Source: JAZDOK01 sp043798715 (GTDB lineage Bacteria > Vulcanimicrobiota > JAZDOK01). Taken from it: DNA of 64,000 bases. Made by a program: the position numbers and the translations under genes. Below, piece after piece: positions 14,206-23,760 of the stretch. The notes below the pieces were generated by a model. The model did not search any database. It saw only the letters and a list, made by a program, of their open reading frames with translations, and was not told the origin of the DNA. The stretch is from contig JAZDOK010000066.1 of NCBI GenBank assembly GCA_043798715.1, forward strand, positions 6,867-70,866. The letters are read 5' to 3'. How positions within the stretch are numbered: the first letter of the stretch is position 1; each line of letters begins with the position of its first letter.

Positions 14206-16959
14206 TCAGGGCTGGTTTTCGGACTCCGCTTCCTGGGGATTTACGATGATCGAGGTGAAAGCCTCGGGACGAAGGCAGGTTTTCGCTGCTTTTTGGACCT
14301 CTTCCGCCGTTATCTTTTCATAGCGATCCGGGTACTCCCGGATGTAGTCCGTCCCCAGGCCATATAGTTCTTCATGCAAGAGCATCTCGGCGACGGCGCT
14401 GTTGTCCTTAAGGGTAAGCGGGAGCCGGTTTATAAGGTAGGTCTTGGCGTCCTTGAGCTCCTTCGGGGTGACGGGGCGGGTGCGTATCCGCTCGATTTCA
14501 CTTAAGACAGCCGTTGTGGCCTTTTCAACATCCTCAGGCCTGGCCACCAGTCGGACGGCCCAGGGCCCTTCGCACAACATCGGCGAAAAATAGCTTGCGA
14601 CGGAAAACGCCAGGGGCTTTTTCCCGCAGAGAGCCCGGGTGAGGCGGCTGAAGGGGCCTCCGCCCAGGATGAAATTCATGAGATTGGCAGCATAAAAATC
14701 GGGATTAGTTCGGGAAATTCCTCTTTGGCCCAGAAGAACGAAGCTTTGGGGCCCTCTCCCCGCGCTGAAGGTCTTCGTCTCGGCCGAGACGGGAAGTTCT
14801 ACGGAAGGAATTGCCTGTTCCGGGGCGGGGCCACCGGCTTTCCATGAACCGAAATAATTCCGGGAAAGGGCCAGGGCTTCCTCGGAAGAGAGGTCGCCGA
14901 CCAGGGCCAGGGCCGTCGTATCCGGGCGTACACACTTGCGGTAAAAATCGAGGAGATCCTTCCTGGAAATGAGTCTTACGCTCTTTTCAGTCCCCATCAG
15001 ACTCTGGTGCATCGGGTGGTCTTCAGGGTAGATCGCTTGGGCCAATTCCCGCTCCGCAATCGCCCGGGGAGAGTTGTCCTGAAATTTAATAATCCCCAGT
15101 ATCTCGGAACGCACCCGCTCCAATTCGCGATCAGGCAGGAGGGGCTTCTGCACTATCTCGGAGACGGTCTCGAGGATGGGTTCTATCTGGCCCGCCTGGC
15201 ACCGTCCCTGGATCGTCAGGGTCTGTCGATCGGTCGAGATCGCCATCTCGGCGCCGTAGTAGTCGAAGATCTCAGAGATTTCCTGGGCGTTGCGCCGGCC
15301 GGCTCCCCGTTCGATGAGGCGCGAAATAAGCCAGGCCAGCCCCTCCCGCTTTGGAGGATCATACAGGCTCCCCGCTCTCACTTGCACCCGGAAGGAGATC
15401 GTAGAATTTTCATGGTTTTCCTTTGAGAGAAGAATCAGGCCGTTATCCAGCACCGAGCGCTGAATGCCCGAAACCGGCTTCCCGGGTGCAGAAGAGGGCG
15501 GCGACGGCGGCGGCGGAGTCGTATTGGCCGCAGGCTGTCGCGTCTCCACCCGGTTTTCGGAAGAGGCAGGAGACGCTTCTTTCCTGGAGTGGGAGGCTTT
15601 CCGTGGCGCCGGGGAAGGGGCCGCTATTGAAGATTCCACGTTCTGATTGGGTGGAATAAACCAGCCCGCCGTTCGTCTGTCAGTGATGAGATATGTTTGA
15701 GCGACTCGCTTTATGTCCTCAGGGGTCAGCCGGGGAATGCCTGAGATAAAGGCTTCGATCATGTCTGAGTTGTCGCCGCAGATGGAGGAAAAATAACCCG
15801 CATTTCTGGCCAGGTCCTCGGCGCTGTCCCGCGAAAACAAAAAACCGGAAGTAACCTGATTGATTGCCTTTTGAAATTCCCTGGTAGAGACCTCCTCGGT
15901 GCGGAGGCGCTCAAATTCCGAATCCAGTATTTTCTCGACATCGCTGTGGCGGATTCCCCGGCACAAGTTGATCCGGATCCGAAGAAGCGATGGGTCTCTC
16001 GAATAGCCGAGGGTAGAGGAGACTGAAACGGCCAGTTCCTTTTCAACCAGGGCCCGCGCCAGTCGGGAACTTTTTCCGGAGGCCAGAAGAGAGTCCAGAA
16101 CCGCCAGCGGAAAGATGTCCGGGTCCGTCACCGCCGGGGTCCTGAAGGCCACCTCTATGAGCCCCGCGCCGGCATCACCCTTGATCGTCGTCCGCCGTTC
16201 CCCTTTCTGCTCCGGCTCCACCCACTTGACTTCCGGAGTAACAGGTCCCGCCGGGATGGCGCCGAAATATTTCTCGATGGAGCTGACGGCCTTTCCCACT
16301 TCGAAGTCCCCGGCAATGACGAGGATTGAGTTTCGGGGAGTGTAGTAGCGTCCCTGGTGCCTGACAAGCATATCGGCCGTCAGATCCCGGATGTCAACCG
16401 GGTAGCCCAGGACCGGCTGGCGGTAGGGATGAAGGGTGAAGGAGGCCGCCTGAACCGCCCGGGAAAGGGCGGTGGCAATGTTTTTCTCGTCCCTCTCCGC
16501 CTCCGGGAGGATGAGGCGGATCTCCTGCTTGAGGGCCGTAGGTTCGATGGCGGCGGTCCTCATTCGATCGGCCTCGATTTTCAGGGCCAGATCGAGAAAT
16601 TGGGTCGGGAGGGACTCGTAGTAGGCGGTGTAATCCTCACCGGTAAAAGCTCCGAAGTCGGCCCCGAGTCCGGTAAGTATCCACTCGATTCTCCCGGAGG
16701 GATAGTTTTTGGAAGATGCAAATCGCAGATGCTCAAGGAGATGTGAAATCCCCGTCATTCCGGGATTTTCGTTCCTGGAACCTACCCTGTACCAGAGATA
16801 GATGCTTACCAGTGGCGCGGCATGGCTCTCGATGCACAGGACATTGAGTCCGTTGGCAAGGGTGGTCCCGGAAATTTTACTTCCGGCTGAAAGCGGAGAG
16901 GCGGTCCAGATAAAAAGAATGACCACCGTCATAATGAGCCAGACATGTTTTCCCGACAT
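14206..16959 (-). CDS. M16 zinc peptidase, two M16 modules in one chain, exported
   Basis: A signal peptide (about residues 1-25, ending PLSAGS) precedes a first M16 module with the inverted zinc motif HLLEH (73-77) and a downstream Glu in LPEAERDE (about 151-158). A Pro/Ser-rich linker (about 445-497) leads to a second M16 module whose corresponding segment, LAWLISRLIERG, lacks HxxEH. This matches the common pairing of a catalytic and a substrate-binding M16 subunit, here fused in 917 residues. It should degrade peptides outside the cytoplasm. It is the last gene of the minus-strand run from 23760, 81 bp after the 5'-nucleotidase, and is followed by the shared terminator. Confidence 0.9.
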   Translation of the reverse strand: MSGKHVWLIMTVVILFIWTASPLSAGSKISGTTLANGLNVLCIESHAAPLVSIYLWYRVGSRNENPGMTGISHLLEHLRFASSKNYPSGRIEWILTGLGADFGAFTGEDYTAYYESLPTQFLDLALKIEADRMRTAAIEPTALKQEIRLILPEAERDEKNIATALSRAVQAASFTLHPYRQPVLGYPVDIRDLTADMLVRHQGRYYTPRNSILVIAGDFEVGKAVSSIEKYFGAIPAGPVTPEVKWVEPEQKGERRTTIKGDAGAGLIEVAFRTPAVTDPDIFPLAVLDSLLASGKSSRLARALVEKELAVSVSSTLGYSRDPSLLRIRINLCRGIRHSDVEKILDSEFERLRTEEVSTREFQKAINQVTSGFLFSRDSAEDLARNAGYFSSICGDNSDMIEAFISGIPRLTPEDIKRVAQTYLITDRRTAGWFIPPNQNVESSIAAPSPAPRKASHSRKEASPASSENRVETRQPAANTTPPPPSPPSSAPGKPVSGIQRSVLDNGLILLSKENHENSTISFRVQVRAGSLYDPPKREGLAWLISRLIERGAGRRNAQEISEIFDYYGAEMAISTDRQTLTIQGRCQAGQIEPILETVSEIVQKPLLPDRELERVRSEILGIIKFQDNSPRAIAERELAQAIYPEDHPMHQSLMGTEKSVRLISRKDLLDFYRKCVRPDTTALALVGDLSSEEALALSRNYFGSWKAGGPAPEQAIPSVELPVSAETKTFSAGRGPQSFVLLGQRGISRTNPDFYAANLMNFILGGGPFSRLTRALCGKKPLAFSVASYFSPMLCEGPWAVRLVARPEDVEKATTAVLSEIERIRTRPVTPKELKDAKTYLINRLPLTLKDNSAVAEMLLHEELYGLGTDYIREYPDRYEKITAEEVQKAAKTCLRPEAFTSIIVNPQEAESENQP

Positions 16960-16983
16960 GCGTTCCTCCCCCTCCCTGTGAAT

Positions 16984-17010
16984 AGCAGCCCCGCCAACGG
17001 CGGGGCTGCT
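16984..17010. repeat. perfect GC-rich hairpin between nucleotidase and M16 genes
   Basis: AGCAGCCCCGCC, loop AAC, then the exact complement: a 12-bp stem with no T-run in either direction. It could attenuate transcription or stabilise an mRNA end. Its core CCCCGCC-N3-GGCGGGG recurs inside mfd at 36036-36052, which hints at a small repeat family. Confidence 0.6.
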
Positions 17011-17040
17011 ACACTTAAAACTACTTGATTCTGCGCCAGA

Positions 17041-18576
17041 TTACTGCACGGGGCGGAGTCTGCCCGGTGCCACTGGTTTTATGGGGCTGTGGGCTTTTAT
17101 GTAATCTCCCAGGACGTCCCGGGCCAATTCGGTGTCAACACGGTTCTTCCCGGCCAGGAAGCCCTTGTAGCTCTCCCCGCCGTTGGCCATGAAATCCACC
17201 GTGGAGACCCTGTAGGTTTTCTTCGGATCCAGGGCCGCGCCCCCGATCTTGACTTCCACGATCCGGGAGCCTTCGGGCTTCGAGAGATCATATACGACCT
17301 CCGCGCCGGAGACCTGCACAAAACCCTTCACGTTGCCCGAGAATCCGTTCTCCAGGACTTCCAGCACCTTGTCGCCGGTAAGGTCCATGGCGGCCATGTA
17401 GTTAGGAAAGGGCGAGACGGCATAGAGGGTCTCCACCTTGATTGTTCCCTTATTGATGACTGAGCGTATGCCTCCGCTGTTCGCGAAGGCGATGTCGCTG
17501 CCCGTTTTTTCCCGCATGGAATCGGCAATAAGATTTCCCATCTGAGAGTCGCTGAATCCGGCCGAAGGAGTCTTGGAGAAATCTTCCAGGGCCTCCCCCA
17601 CCACTTTATTCATCAGGGGAGCGATCTCCGTCTCGAACTTTTTAACAATGGCCAGAACCTCCGGATCGGGTTTAATGCACGTGTCCAGCACCGGGATGAG
17701 CTCGTTTTTGGCGGTAAAGCCGACAATTTTATAATCAACCGGTTCCACCTGGAGTGAAAGTTCTCCGATGTACTTCCCCTCGCTTCCTGCCTGGAGGATG
17801 ATAGTCCCATTGACTACCTCGGGATCGGTGATGACCTTGTGAGTGTGGCTCCCCACGATAACGTCAATTCCCCTGACATTCTGAGCCAGTTTCTCGTCAT
17901 CTTTCACCCCGAGGTGGCTGAGGACGATGATGAGCCGGGCACCCTTGGATTTGAGAATCGGCAGGTATCTTTCCGTCGTCGCTATCGGGTCCAGGAACTC
18001 AAGACCGGCGACGTTTTTCTTCTGGGTGATGGCGGGGGTCGTCGGGGTGAGCAGGCCGATGATGCCCAATTTTATCCCGTTGACCTCCTTAATGAGGTAT
18101 GGCTTGACGTTTGGAAGGAACCTTCCGTTGGTATCCACCACATTGGCACAGATAACGGGATGACCGAGGGCCTTTACGATCTTGGCCAGTTCCGCCTGTC
18201 CCCGGTCGAAGTCGTGGTTCCCCAGAGTCGACACATCGAAGCCAGCATCTTTAACAAAGGTCGTGACCGGTTCCCAGCTGAATTCCTTAGGAAGCGGAAT
18301 CAGGTCTCCGGCGTTCATAAGGATGACGGCCGAGCCCTTTGCTTCTTTTTCCTTCTTGATAAGCCCGGTGATATAGGCCGCTCCACCCACTTTTTCCGGT
18401 TCCGGGGCCATCTTCTTGTCGATCATCGGTATAAGATTCCCGTGGAGATCATTCATGTGCAAAATCACCACGTCGATGTTCCGGCCCCCATCGGCGGCCA
18501 AAGACCAGCCGGGGCACAAAACCCCCAGCATGATAAACGTCAATACAAAAACTCCTATGATACGCTTCCGGCTCAT
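17041..18576 (-). CDS. periplasmic 5'-nucleotidase/UDP-sugar hydrolase family phosphoesterase
   Basis: This 511-residue protein has a signal peptide (about 1-28), a calcineurin-type metallophosphoesterase domain with NDLHG (42-46), NAGDL, GNHDFD and GSHTHK, and the C-terminal 5'-nucleotidase substrate domain (from about 335, with ANSGGIRSVI and FMANGGESY). It should hydrolyse nucleotides or nucleotide sugars outside the cytoplasm with two metal ions, supplying nucleosides and phosphate. Start ATG 18576 has AAGGAG seven bases upstream. It lies 49 bp after the yqeB-like gene on the same strand. UshA-like specificity for UDP-sugars cannot be confirmed. Confidence 0.93.
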   Translation of the reverse strand: MSRKRIIGVFVLTFIMLGVLCPGWSLAADGGRNIDVVILHMNDLHGNLIPMIDKKMAPEPEKVGGAAYITGLIKKEKEAKGSAVILMNAGDLIPLPKEFSWEPVTTFVKDAGFDVSTLGNHDFDRGQAELAKIVKALGHPVICANVVDTNGRFLPNVKPYLIKEVNGIKLGIIGLLTPTTPAITQKKNVAGLEFLDPIATTERYLPILKSKGARLIIVLSHLGVKDDEKLAQNVRGIDVIVGSHTHKVITDPEVVNGTIILQAGSEGKYIGELSLQVEPVDYKIVGFTAKNELIPVLDTCIKPDPEVLAIVKKFETEIAPLMNKVVGEALEDFSKTPSAGFSDSQMGNLIADSMREKTGSDIAFANSGGIRSVINKGTIKVETLYAVSPFPNYMAAMDLTGDKVLEVLENGFSGNVKGFVQVSGAEVVYDLSKPEGSRIVEVKIGGAALDPKKTYRVSTVDFMANGGESYKGFLAGKNRVDTELARDVLGDYIKAHSPIKPVAPGRLRPVQ

Positions 18577-18625
18577 TTATTTTCTCCTTCCTTCATATAA
18601 AAAGTGCATCCATCCCCTTTCCTAT

Positions 18626-19456
18626 CTATCTGCCACCGTCACCCCTCTCTTTTTTTATCAGGCCTCTCCCGGCCTTCCAGGAGAGTATGGCCTCAAGGAC
18701 GCCGCCTCCAATGGAGCGGGCCTTATCTGATATGATGTCCACCTGCGTATCCTCCCGGGGATCGATATCGCCCACTTTCTCCCCGGGGCGGACGGACAAT
18801 CCTTCCTTCAACATGCCTCTGACAATCCCTCCTATGGATGCCGGCAGGGGAGTGCCTCCCACCTCGGCCACCGCTTCGCCGGGGAGGATCAGTTCGCCTA
18901 TGGATTTGCGCGGATGAAAAACGCCTCCACCGGGGGCCAGGAGCAGGCGCTCCGCGGTAAAACCGCCGACTTCCCCCGGTATGCCGGTATTGGAAAGGGC
19001 GGCGCCCTCCCAGATGACCCTTCCCAGGGTGTGCCCTCGCTTGGTCTCCACCACGGCGTCAACATCATCACCGGCCGTAAAGCCCGGTCCCAGGGCGATT
19101 ACCAGGGGGGCCTCCCCGCGCCGGGTGCCCAGGTTTCGCTTGGCCATCCGCGCATCCACCAGAATGTCGGGTTTCAGGCGCACCAGCGAGCTTCCGTCGG
19201 GGTCCGCCAGTACCGGTATATAAGGAAAGCTCTGCCTTTTCAGGAGGACCGTGGAAAGGCGCCGGACGTACTGGGCCCTGACATTCTCGATGGTCCAGCT
19301 CCCCTGGTAGACGGCCTCGGCGAAGGATACCGTGCGACGAATCATACGGGGCTCAAAGAGCTCCAGGATGATAACCCGGAAGCCGCTTACAAAAAGGCGG
19401 TGAGCCACCCCGCTGGCCAGATCCCCTCCGCCCCGTATGACAACAAGAGAATTCAT
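18626..19456 (-). CDS. yqeB: YqeB-like protein (selenium/molybdenum hydroxylase accessory family)
   Basis: The protein begins MNSLVVIRGGGDLASGVAHR, the opening of the EF2563/YqeB family, an N-terminal Rossmann-like motif. It continues with ILVDARMAKRN and IALGPGFTAGDDVDAVVET, also typical. The family is associated with maturation of selenium-dependent molybdenum hydroxylases and with MoCo gene clusters. I chose ATG 19456 because family similarity starts there; a TTG at 19519 would add 21 residues with no likeness to the family. No molybdenum hydroxylase, selenophosphate or MoCo gene is nearby, which is unusual. It sits between a transglutaminase-like gene and the 5'-nucleotidase. Confidence 0.82.
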   Translation of the reverse strand: MNSLVVIRGGGDLASGVAHRLFVSGFRVIILELFEPRMIRRTVSFAEAVYQGSWTIENVRAQYVRRLSTVLLKRQSFPYIPVLADPDGSSLVRLKPDILVDARMAKRNLGTRRGEAPLVIALGPGFTAGDDVDAVVETKRGHTLGRVIWEGAALSNTGIPGEVGGFTAERLLLAPGGGVFHPRKSIGELILPGEAVAEVGGTPLPASIGGIVRGMLKEGLSVRPGEKVGDIDPREDTQVDIISDKARSIGGGVLEAILSWKAGRGLIKKERGDGGR

Positions 19457-19536
19457 GTTTTTTTCTTCGTCAGTCTTCGCCAAAACCCCTTTCCTGTTCA
19501 GGGGCAACCTCGGAGACAAGTTTGTTGCAACCGTCC

Positions 19537-21741
19537 CTAGGGGCGGCGGATGTGGTAATCAACCAGATTGAGTTCCAGATCCTGGTCGGGGAGGAGCAGC
19601 CTGACAACCCGTCCTTCTTCTGTCAGCCAGAAGATCATTCCTCTCGTTGACTCAATCTTGAAGCAGGAGTACTCCTTCTCGCCGATTTTAATCGGCTCTT
19701 TCCCCTTGACTGCAATGTCAATCCCGCTCTGGGAGAGCTCCTGGGGAATAAAAATTTCAAAAGTATAATGGGTCCCGGAGAGGAAAGTAGGAATCTGTCC
19801 CACGGCCATGACCAGTTGGGAGAGATACCTCTGATCGACCAGATACATGCCAAGAGAATATGGAACCTGCCGCTGGATTGTCTTCGGGCCGACCGTCACC
19901 GTCTGGTGAACAAGTCCGTCCTGGAATCGGTAGGCATATTCCTCTTTGCGGTCATTCACCTGATTTTTTGCCGAAAATTCCAGGGGCAATCCTTCAGAGG
20001 TCACCAGCAGGCTGCCCTGACCCGAAAAGACGATTCCCGCCAGCGAAAAATTCACGGAATCCTCAAAGCGGTAGGCCTCTCCTCCTCCCGCATAGACCAG
20101 TTCAACGGGGCATGCAGTTTCCTTCCCTATCTCCACCCCATTCTGAATGATGCTGTAAACTCTCTCTTCGCCTACCGGCCAGGTGAGTTCCCGCTTGAAA
20201 TAGGCGGTCCTGGTAGCCGGTCTGGGGGAAAAATCCGAGACCGTAAGAGCCAGGCGTTCCAGGTCTCCCCCCTCGCGGAGGGCGATATGGGTCGCCCCTA
20301 TTTCCCCGAATTCGCCGGTCGAGGGATCCATGGGAATCCATTCGCCCGTGCCCAGATTCACCTCGGCCCAGGCGTGCGGGACAAATTCTCCTGCACGCTC
20401 CGTTACTCCGCCTATTACCCTGGATGGAATGCCCGCTGCCCGGGATAGCGCCACAAAAAGGTCTGCCCGCGCCTCGCTGTTGCCTCTCTTGTTCTCCAGG
20501 GCCAGCCTGGCTGAAGGGAATGAGGAACCCGCGTCAATATTTTCAAAAACCCATTGCCCTATCTTCCGCGCCGCGTCCCATGAATCCCGGGCCCTCCAGG
20601 TTATCTCCATCGCCCGGGTCTTGATGTTTTCATCATCGGATTCGACATGAAAATCCGGCTTTAAGAAGTTACTTATATCCGGAGAAAGCTCTTTAAGGGG
20701 GAAAGGAGGGCGATTGAGAATCTCCACTTCGCTTACCTTCACGGTATAAAGACCCTTGATGAGCCCCCCGGAGACCTCCCCTTTGAATTCCTGGTGAAAT
20801 CCCGCCGATTCATGGGTGGTTATCGGCGTCCCGCTGACCCGGGCTTCAATCTGGGCCTGAAGACTCGTCAGGTCCTGCGGGCTGGTAAAATACATGGTGG
20901 AGGACGCTGCCTGATAGTTTGAGAAGTCAAACCCGGTCGCCTTGTGATAGGCTTTAAGGACGTCAGCGCCGGAGCGGCGCACCCCGAAAAGGCCGCCGGG
21001 CATTTCAATTTTCGCAAGCTCCCCCGTCCCCGAATCCAAAGAAATCTCAAGGAGCGGTAGTCCCGTGTAATCGTGCATGAGAACCCGGCGTTCCTTCCCG
21101 CCGGCGAGCGGCGTAAAAAGAAGCTTTCCACACTTCTTGAACGTCGGATCGTAGACCAGGAAATCTTTTTCTTTCTTCACCGCCTTGCGGGCCAGAAGCC
21201 AGCAGTGCTCAGGAAAAGAATCGAACCTCCCCCAGAGGTTCGCAAAAAACAGGTCGGCGGTACCTCCCAGTGGATAAAAAGATTCCTGGGAATTTTTATT
21301 CGAGGCGGTTTTCTGGGCAGCCATGGATTTAGACATAATGCACTCGATAAAAACTTCCCCTTGAGGAGATTTCTGAAGGCTGTGAAAATAGGAAGGAATC
21401 AATCCTCTCTGGCTGACCATGAGCTTGGATACAAAAACATTTTCCTCAATTCTTCCCGTGCCTACCTTGACCCGGCTCTCGGAATCAAGGACGTAAACTC
21501 GCTCCCCACCAAGTTCCAGAAGCTTGCTGACTTTAAAACGACTGAAGCCGAAGAGCTTCCCGTCCCACAGGAGTTCATAGTAAAATACCTTTCCCAGGGG
21601 AAGCAGGAACTTTTCTCCCGCACCGGACGATTTCAATGAAGGGCGTTTTCCCGCCGGAGCAGCCTCTAAAGGCGATGCCGCAACCATAAGGAGGCCTGTT
21701 AATAGAATAAAAGAGAAAAGTATCTTGAAAGTTTTTGACAT
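19537..21741 (-). CDS. exported transglutaminase-fold protein lacking the catalytic Cys
   Basis: This 734-residue protein has a signal peptide (MSKTFKILFSFILLTGLLMV and on to about residue 29) and a long N-terminal region similar to outer-envelope domains with YELLWDGKLFGFSRF. A transglutaminase-like core at about 415-480 follows. The core reads GNSEARADLFVALSRAAGIP, where related enzymes have GDC: Ser422 replaces the catalytic Cys, while the His (HAWAEV, 456) and Asp (MDPSTG, 472) remain. The C-terminal 200 residues are beta-rich. It may be a structural or binding relative, or use Ser. Start 21741 has GGGAG 8 bases upstream; the upstream ATG at 21804 would add a non-signal extension. It follows anmK on the same strand. 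Confidence 0.75.
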   Translation of the reverse strand: MSKTFKILFSFILLTGLLMVAASPLEAAPAGKRPSLKSSGAGEKFLLPLGKVFYYELLWDGKLFGFSRFKVSKLLELGGERVYVLDSESRVKVGTGRIEENVFVSKLMVSQRGLIPSYFHSLQKSPQGEVFIECIMSKSMAAQKTASNKNSQESFYPLGGTADLFFANLWGRFDSFPEHCWLLARKAVKKEKDFLVYDPTFKKCGKLLFTPLAGGKERRVLMHDYTGLPLLEISLDSGTGELAKIEMPGGLFGVRRSGADVLKAYHKATGFDFSNYQAASSTMYFTSPQDLTSLQAQIEARVSGTPITTHESAGFHQEFKGEVSGGLIKGLYTVKVSEVEILNRPPFPLKELSPDISNFLKPDFHVESDDENIKTRAMEITWRARDSWDAARKIGQWVFENIDAGSSFPSARLALENKRGNSEARADLFVALSRAAGIPSRVIGGVTERAGEFVPHAWAEVNLGTGEWIPMDPSTGEFGEIGATHIALREGGDLERLALTVSDFSPRPATRTAYFKRELTWPVGEERVYSIIQNGVEIGKETACPVELVYAGGGEAYRFEDSVNFSLAGIVFSGQGSLLVTSEGLPLEFSAKNQVNDRKEEYAYRFQDGLVHQTVTVGPKTIQRQVPYSLGMYLVDQRYLSQLVMAVGQIPTFLSGTHYTFEIFIPQELSQSGIDIAVKGKEPIKIGEKEYSCFKIESTRGMIFWLTEEGRVVRLLLPDQDLELNLVDYHIRRP

Positions 21742-21800
21742 GAAACCAGCTCCCTCATCCAAGAAAAATCTTTGTTCTGGCACATAATTACGCAGAGCCA

Positions 21801-23006
21801 TCAAAAAATCCTTTTACTCCCGCACCCCGCAGGCCACACCGGCGAAATTTTCCCGAGGATGACCGGACGCGCCGCCCCGGTAGCCGAAGGAAGATTGCCC
21901 GGCTGACCCTTCAGAGTCAGGTCTCCCAGGATGGCAAAGGCGACCGCTTCCCTGGCATCCACGGGGATGCCGTACTCCGAAGAATTGTGAATACTGACTG
22001 CGGGAAGCGCCTTCTTCAGGCGCTCCATTATAAACAGGTTGTGAGTTCCCCCGCCAGCCGCGATCATCTCATCGGCGACGGGAAAATATTTTGTAAGGCC
22101 CAGCGCGATGGAGTCCGCCGTAAGGGCCGAGACCGTGGCCGCCAGATCCTCAAACGGGAGCGAGGCAGCCTCCGCCATAATCCGGCGTATAAAAAGTTCC
22201 CCGAATTCTTCCCTCCCGGTGGATTTCGGGGGAGTGCGTTTGAAATACGGGTGTTCAAGCCACCTCTTTAATAACGCTTCGTGCACCCGGCCGCCTGAGG
22301 CCAGGCTCCCTCCTTCGTCGAAGTGACGGCTGCCGGAAGTATGGATGGATATGATTCCATCCATCGGCATATTCCCCGGCCCGCTGTCGAAGGCTGTCAC
22401 GTCGTCGGAGGAGCCGCCTGCCGGCAGGCACGTCAGGTTGGCTATTCCGCCGATGTTAAGGACCGCCCGGTTTTTCCCGGGATGTCTGAAAAGAATAAAG
22501 TCCGCCATGGGGACCAGAGGCGCTCCCTCTCCGCCGGCAGCCATGTCGGCGGTCCTGAAGTCCGAGATCGTCCTGATCCCGCTCCTCTGGGCAATGACGG
22601 AGCCGTCGGCCGCCTGAAAGGTGCAGCGAACCGGCCTCCCGGCGACGCTGACCGGAAGCGGCTGGTGATAAAGGGTCTGGCCGTGTGAGGCGATTGCATC
22701 CACTTGGGAGGCTGGAAATCCGGCCTTACTGATGAGAGCAAGCGCGGAGTCGGCGAAAAGCTCTCCCAGGAGGACGTCCAATCGCGGAAGATCAGCCGGG
22801 GCACATCCACCCGCCGGATCCTCGACTGATCGGAAAACGCGAAAGACTTCCTCCCGCACTCTCCCGGGATAGGGGAAGGTTTCAAAGGCCAGCAGTTTTA
22901 TCTTAAGGGCCGGAAAGCGTCCCCGCAGAGTCACCAGGGCGGCATCAATTCCGTCGGCTGACGTCCCGGAGATGAGCCCGATGAGGGTTCTTTCGCGGTC
23001 AGGCAC
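21801..23006 (-). CDS. anmK: anhydro-N-acetylmuramic acid kinase
   Basis: The 401-residue protein begins TLIGLISGTSADGIDAALV, the ATP-site motif of AnmK, and contains SHGQTLYHQP, RTISDFRTADMAAGGEGAPL and FDSGPGNMPMD, all typical. It opens and phosphorylates 1,6-anhydro-MurNAc released from peptidoglycan, giving MurNAc-6-phosphate in the cytosol. It starts at GTG 23006, overlapping the end of the chbG-like gene by 8 bp, a sign of translational coupling. The pair suggests salvage of amino sugars from cell wall or chitin-like material. The MurQ etherase and NagZ are not in the window. Confidence 0.93.
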   Translation of the reverse strand: MPDRERTLIGLISGTSADGIDAALVTLRGRFPALKIKLLAFETFPYPGRVREEVFRVFRSVEDPAGGCAPADLPRLDVLLGELFADSALALISKAGFPASQVDAIASHGQTLYHQPLPVSVAGRPVRCTFQAADGSVIAQRSGIRTISDFRTADMAAGGEGAPLVPMADFILFRHPGKNRAVLNIGGIANLTCLPAGGSSDDVTAFDSGPGNMPMDGIISIHTSGSRHFDEGGSLASGGRVHEALLKRWLEHPYFKRTPPKSTGREEFGELFIRRIMAEAASLPFEDLAATVSALTADSIALGLTKYFPVADEMIAAGGGTHNLFIMERLKKALPAVSIHNSSEYGIPVDAREAVAFAILGDLTLKGQPGNLPSATGAARPVILGKISPVWPAGCGSKRIF

Positions 23007-23760
23007 GAAGGAGTTCCCGGAATCCGATCAGTTGGACGTTGTTTTCTTCAAGAATCCTGCCGGCGTCGGGGGCGGTCAGGACGGCCAGTTCGTTTTCCCT
23101 GGCCATCACGTAGGAGCTTGAAATCTTCAGAACCTCGTCCACGTGGCCCGGATGGCAGCAGAACTCGGTAACTCCTTCGCCGAGATTCTGAATGATGTAC
23201 GAAAACTTTTCAGGAGTGGCATTTCCCATTCCATAGAGTTCCTCGGTAAAAAAATCAGTCGTGGGAATCCCCAGCCGGAGCAATTCCTCCCTCATCTCGG
23301 CATTGATGGCGCGCACCGCAATTTTTTCTTTCCGGGCTATGGAAGAGAGCACTCCGAGGATCTCCCGGTGGCGGTGAATGTGGTGGTGCGAATCCAGATG
23401 GCTGATGGGAAGGCGGAGTTCCCTGGCCCGGCAGAACTGGGCATGAATCTCCTTCTTCATGTCATCTAATCGGGCCTTCTCAAGAAATTTTTCGGCTCCC
23501 CGCCAGAAGTTTCCCTTTGGATCCGTAAGAGACGGCACGGCATCCCGCGGAAGCACCGGCCTCCCGAAAGTCAGGTTGACGTGTAGACCTACATCCAGTT
23601 CAGGATTGTCCTTGATGAGATCCACGGTCTCCTCAAGACCGGGCAGGTTGACCATCACCGTCGTCGAGGTGACAACCCCCTCCCGAAACGCCTCGATGAT
23701 TCCGCGGCTGACTCCCCAGGAAAAATTCGAGTCATCCGCGTTAACAATCAGTCTTTTCAC
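22999..23760 (-). CDS. ChbG/YdjC-family carbohydrate deacetylase
   Basis: The 253 residues start KRLIVNADDSNFSWGVSRGI and include HLDSHHHIHRH (about 121-131) and EFCCHPGHVDE (about 202-212), the metal-binding Asp and His residues of the YdjC fold. Known members remove acetyl groups from chitooligosaccharides or hopanoid-linked GlcNAc. Being coupled to anmK by an 8-bp overlap, a role with N-acetylated wall sugars is plausible. The start is GTG 23760 with GGAGG six bases upstream. It is the first gene of the minus-strand run ending at 14206 and is divergent from the MFS gene at 23919. The intervening 158 bp show no clear promoter boxes to my eye. Confidence 0.88.
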   Translation of the reverse strand: MKRLIVNADDSNFSWGVSRGIIEAFREGVVTSTTVMVNLPGLEETVDLIKDNPELDVGLHVNLTFGRPVLPRDAVPSLTDPKGNFWRGAEKFLEKARLDDMKKEIHAQFCRARELRLPISHLDSHHHIHRHREILGVLSSIARKEKIAVRAINAEMREELLRLGIPTTDFFTEELYGMGNATPEKFSYIIQNLGEGVTEFCCHPGHVDEVLKISSSYVMARENELAVLTAPDAGRILEENNVQLIGFRELLRA

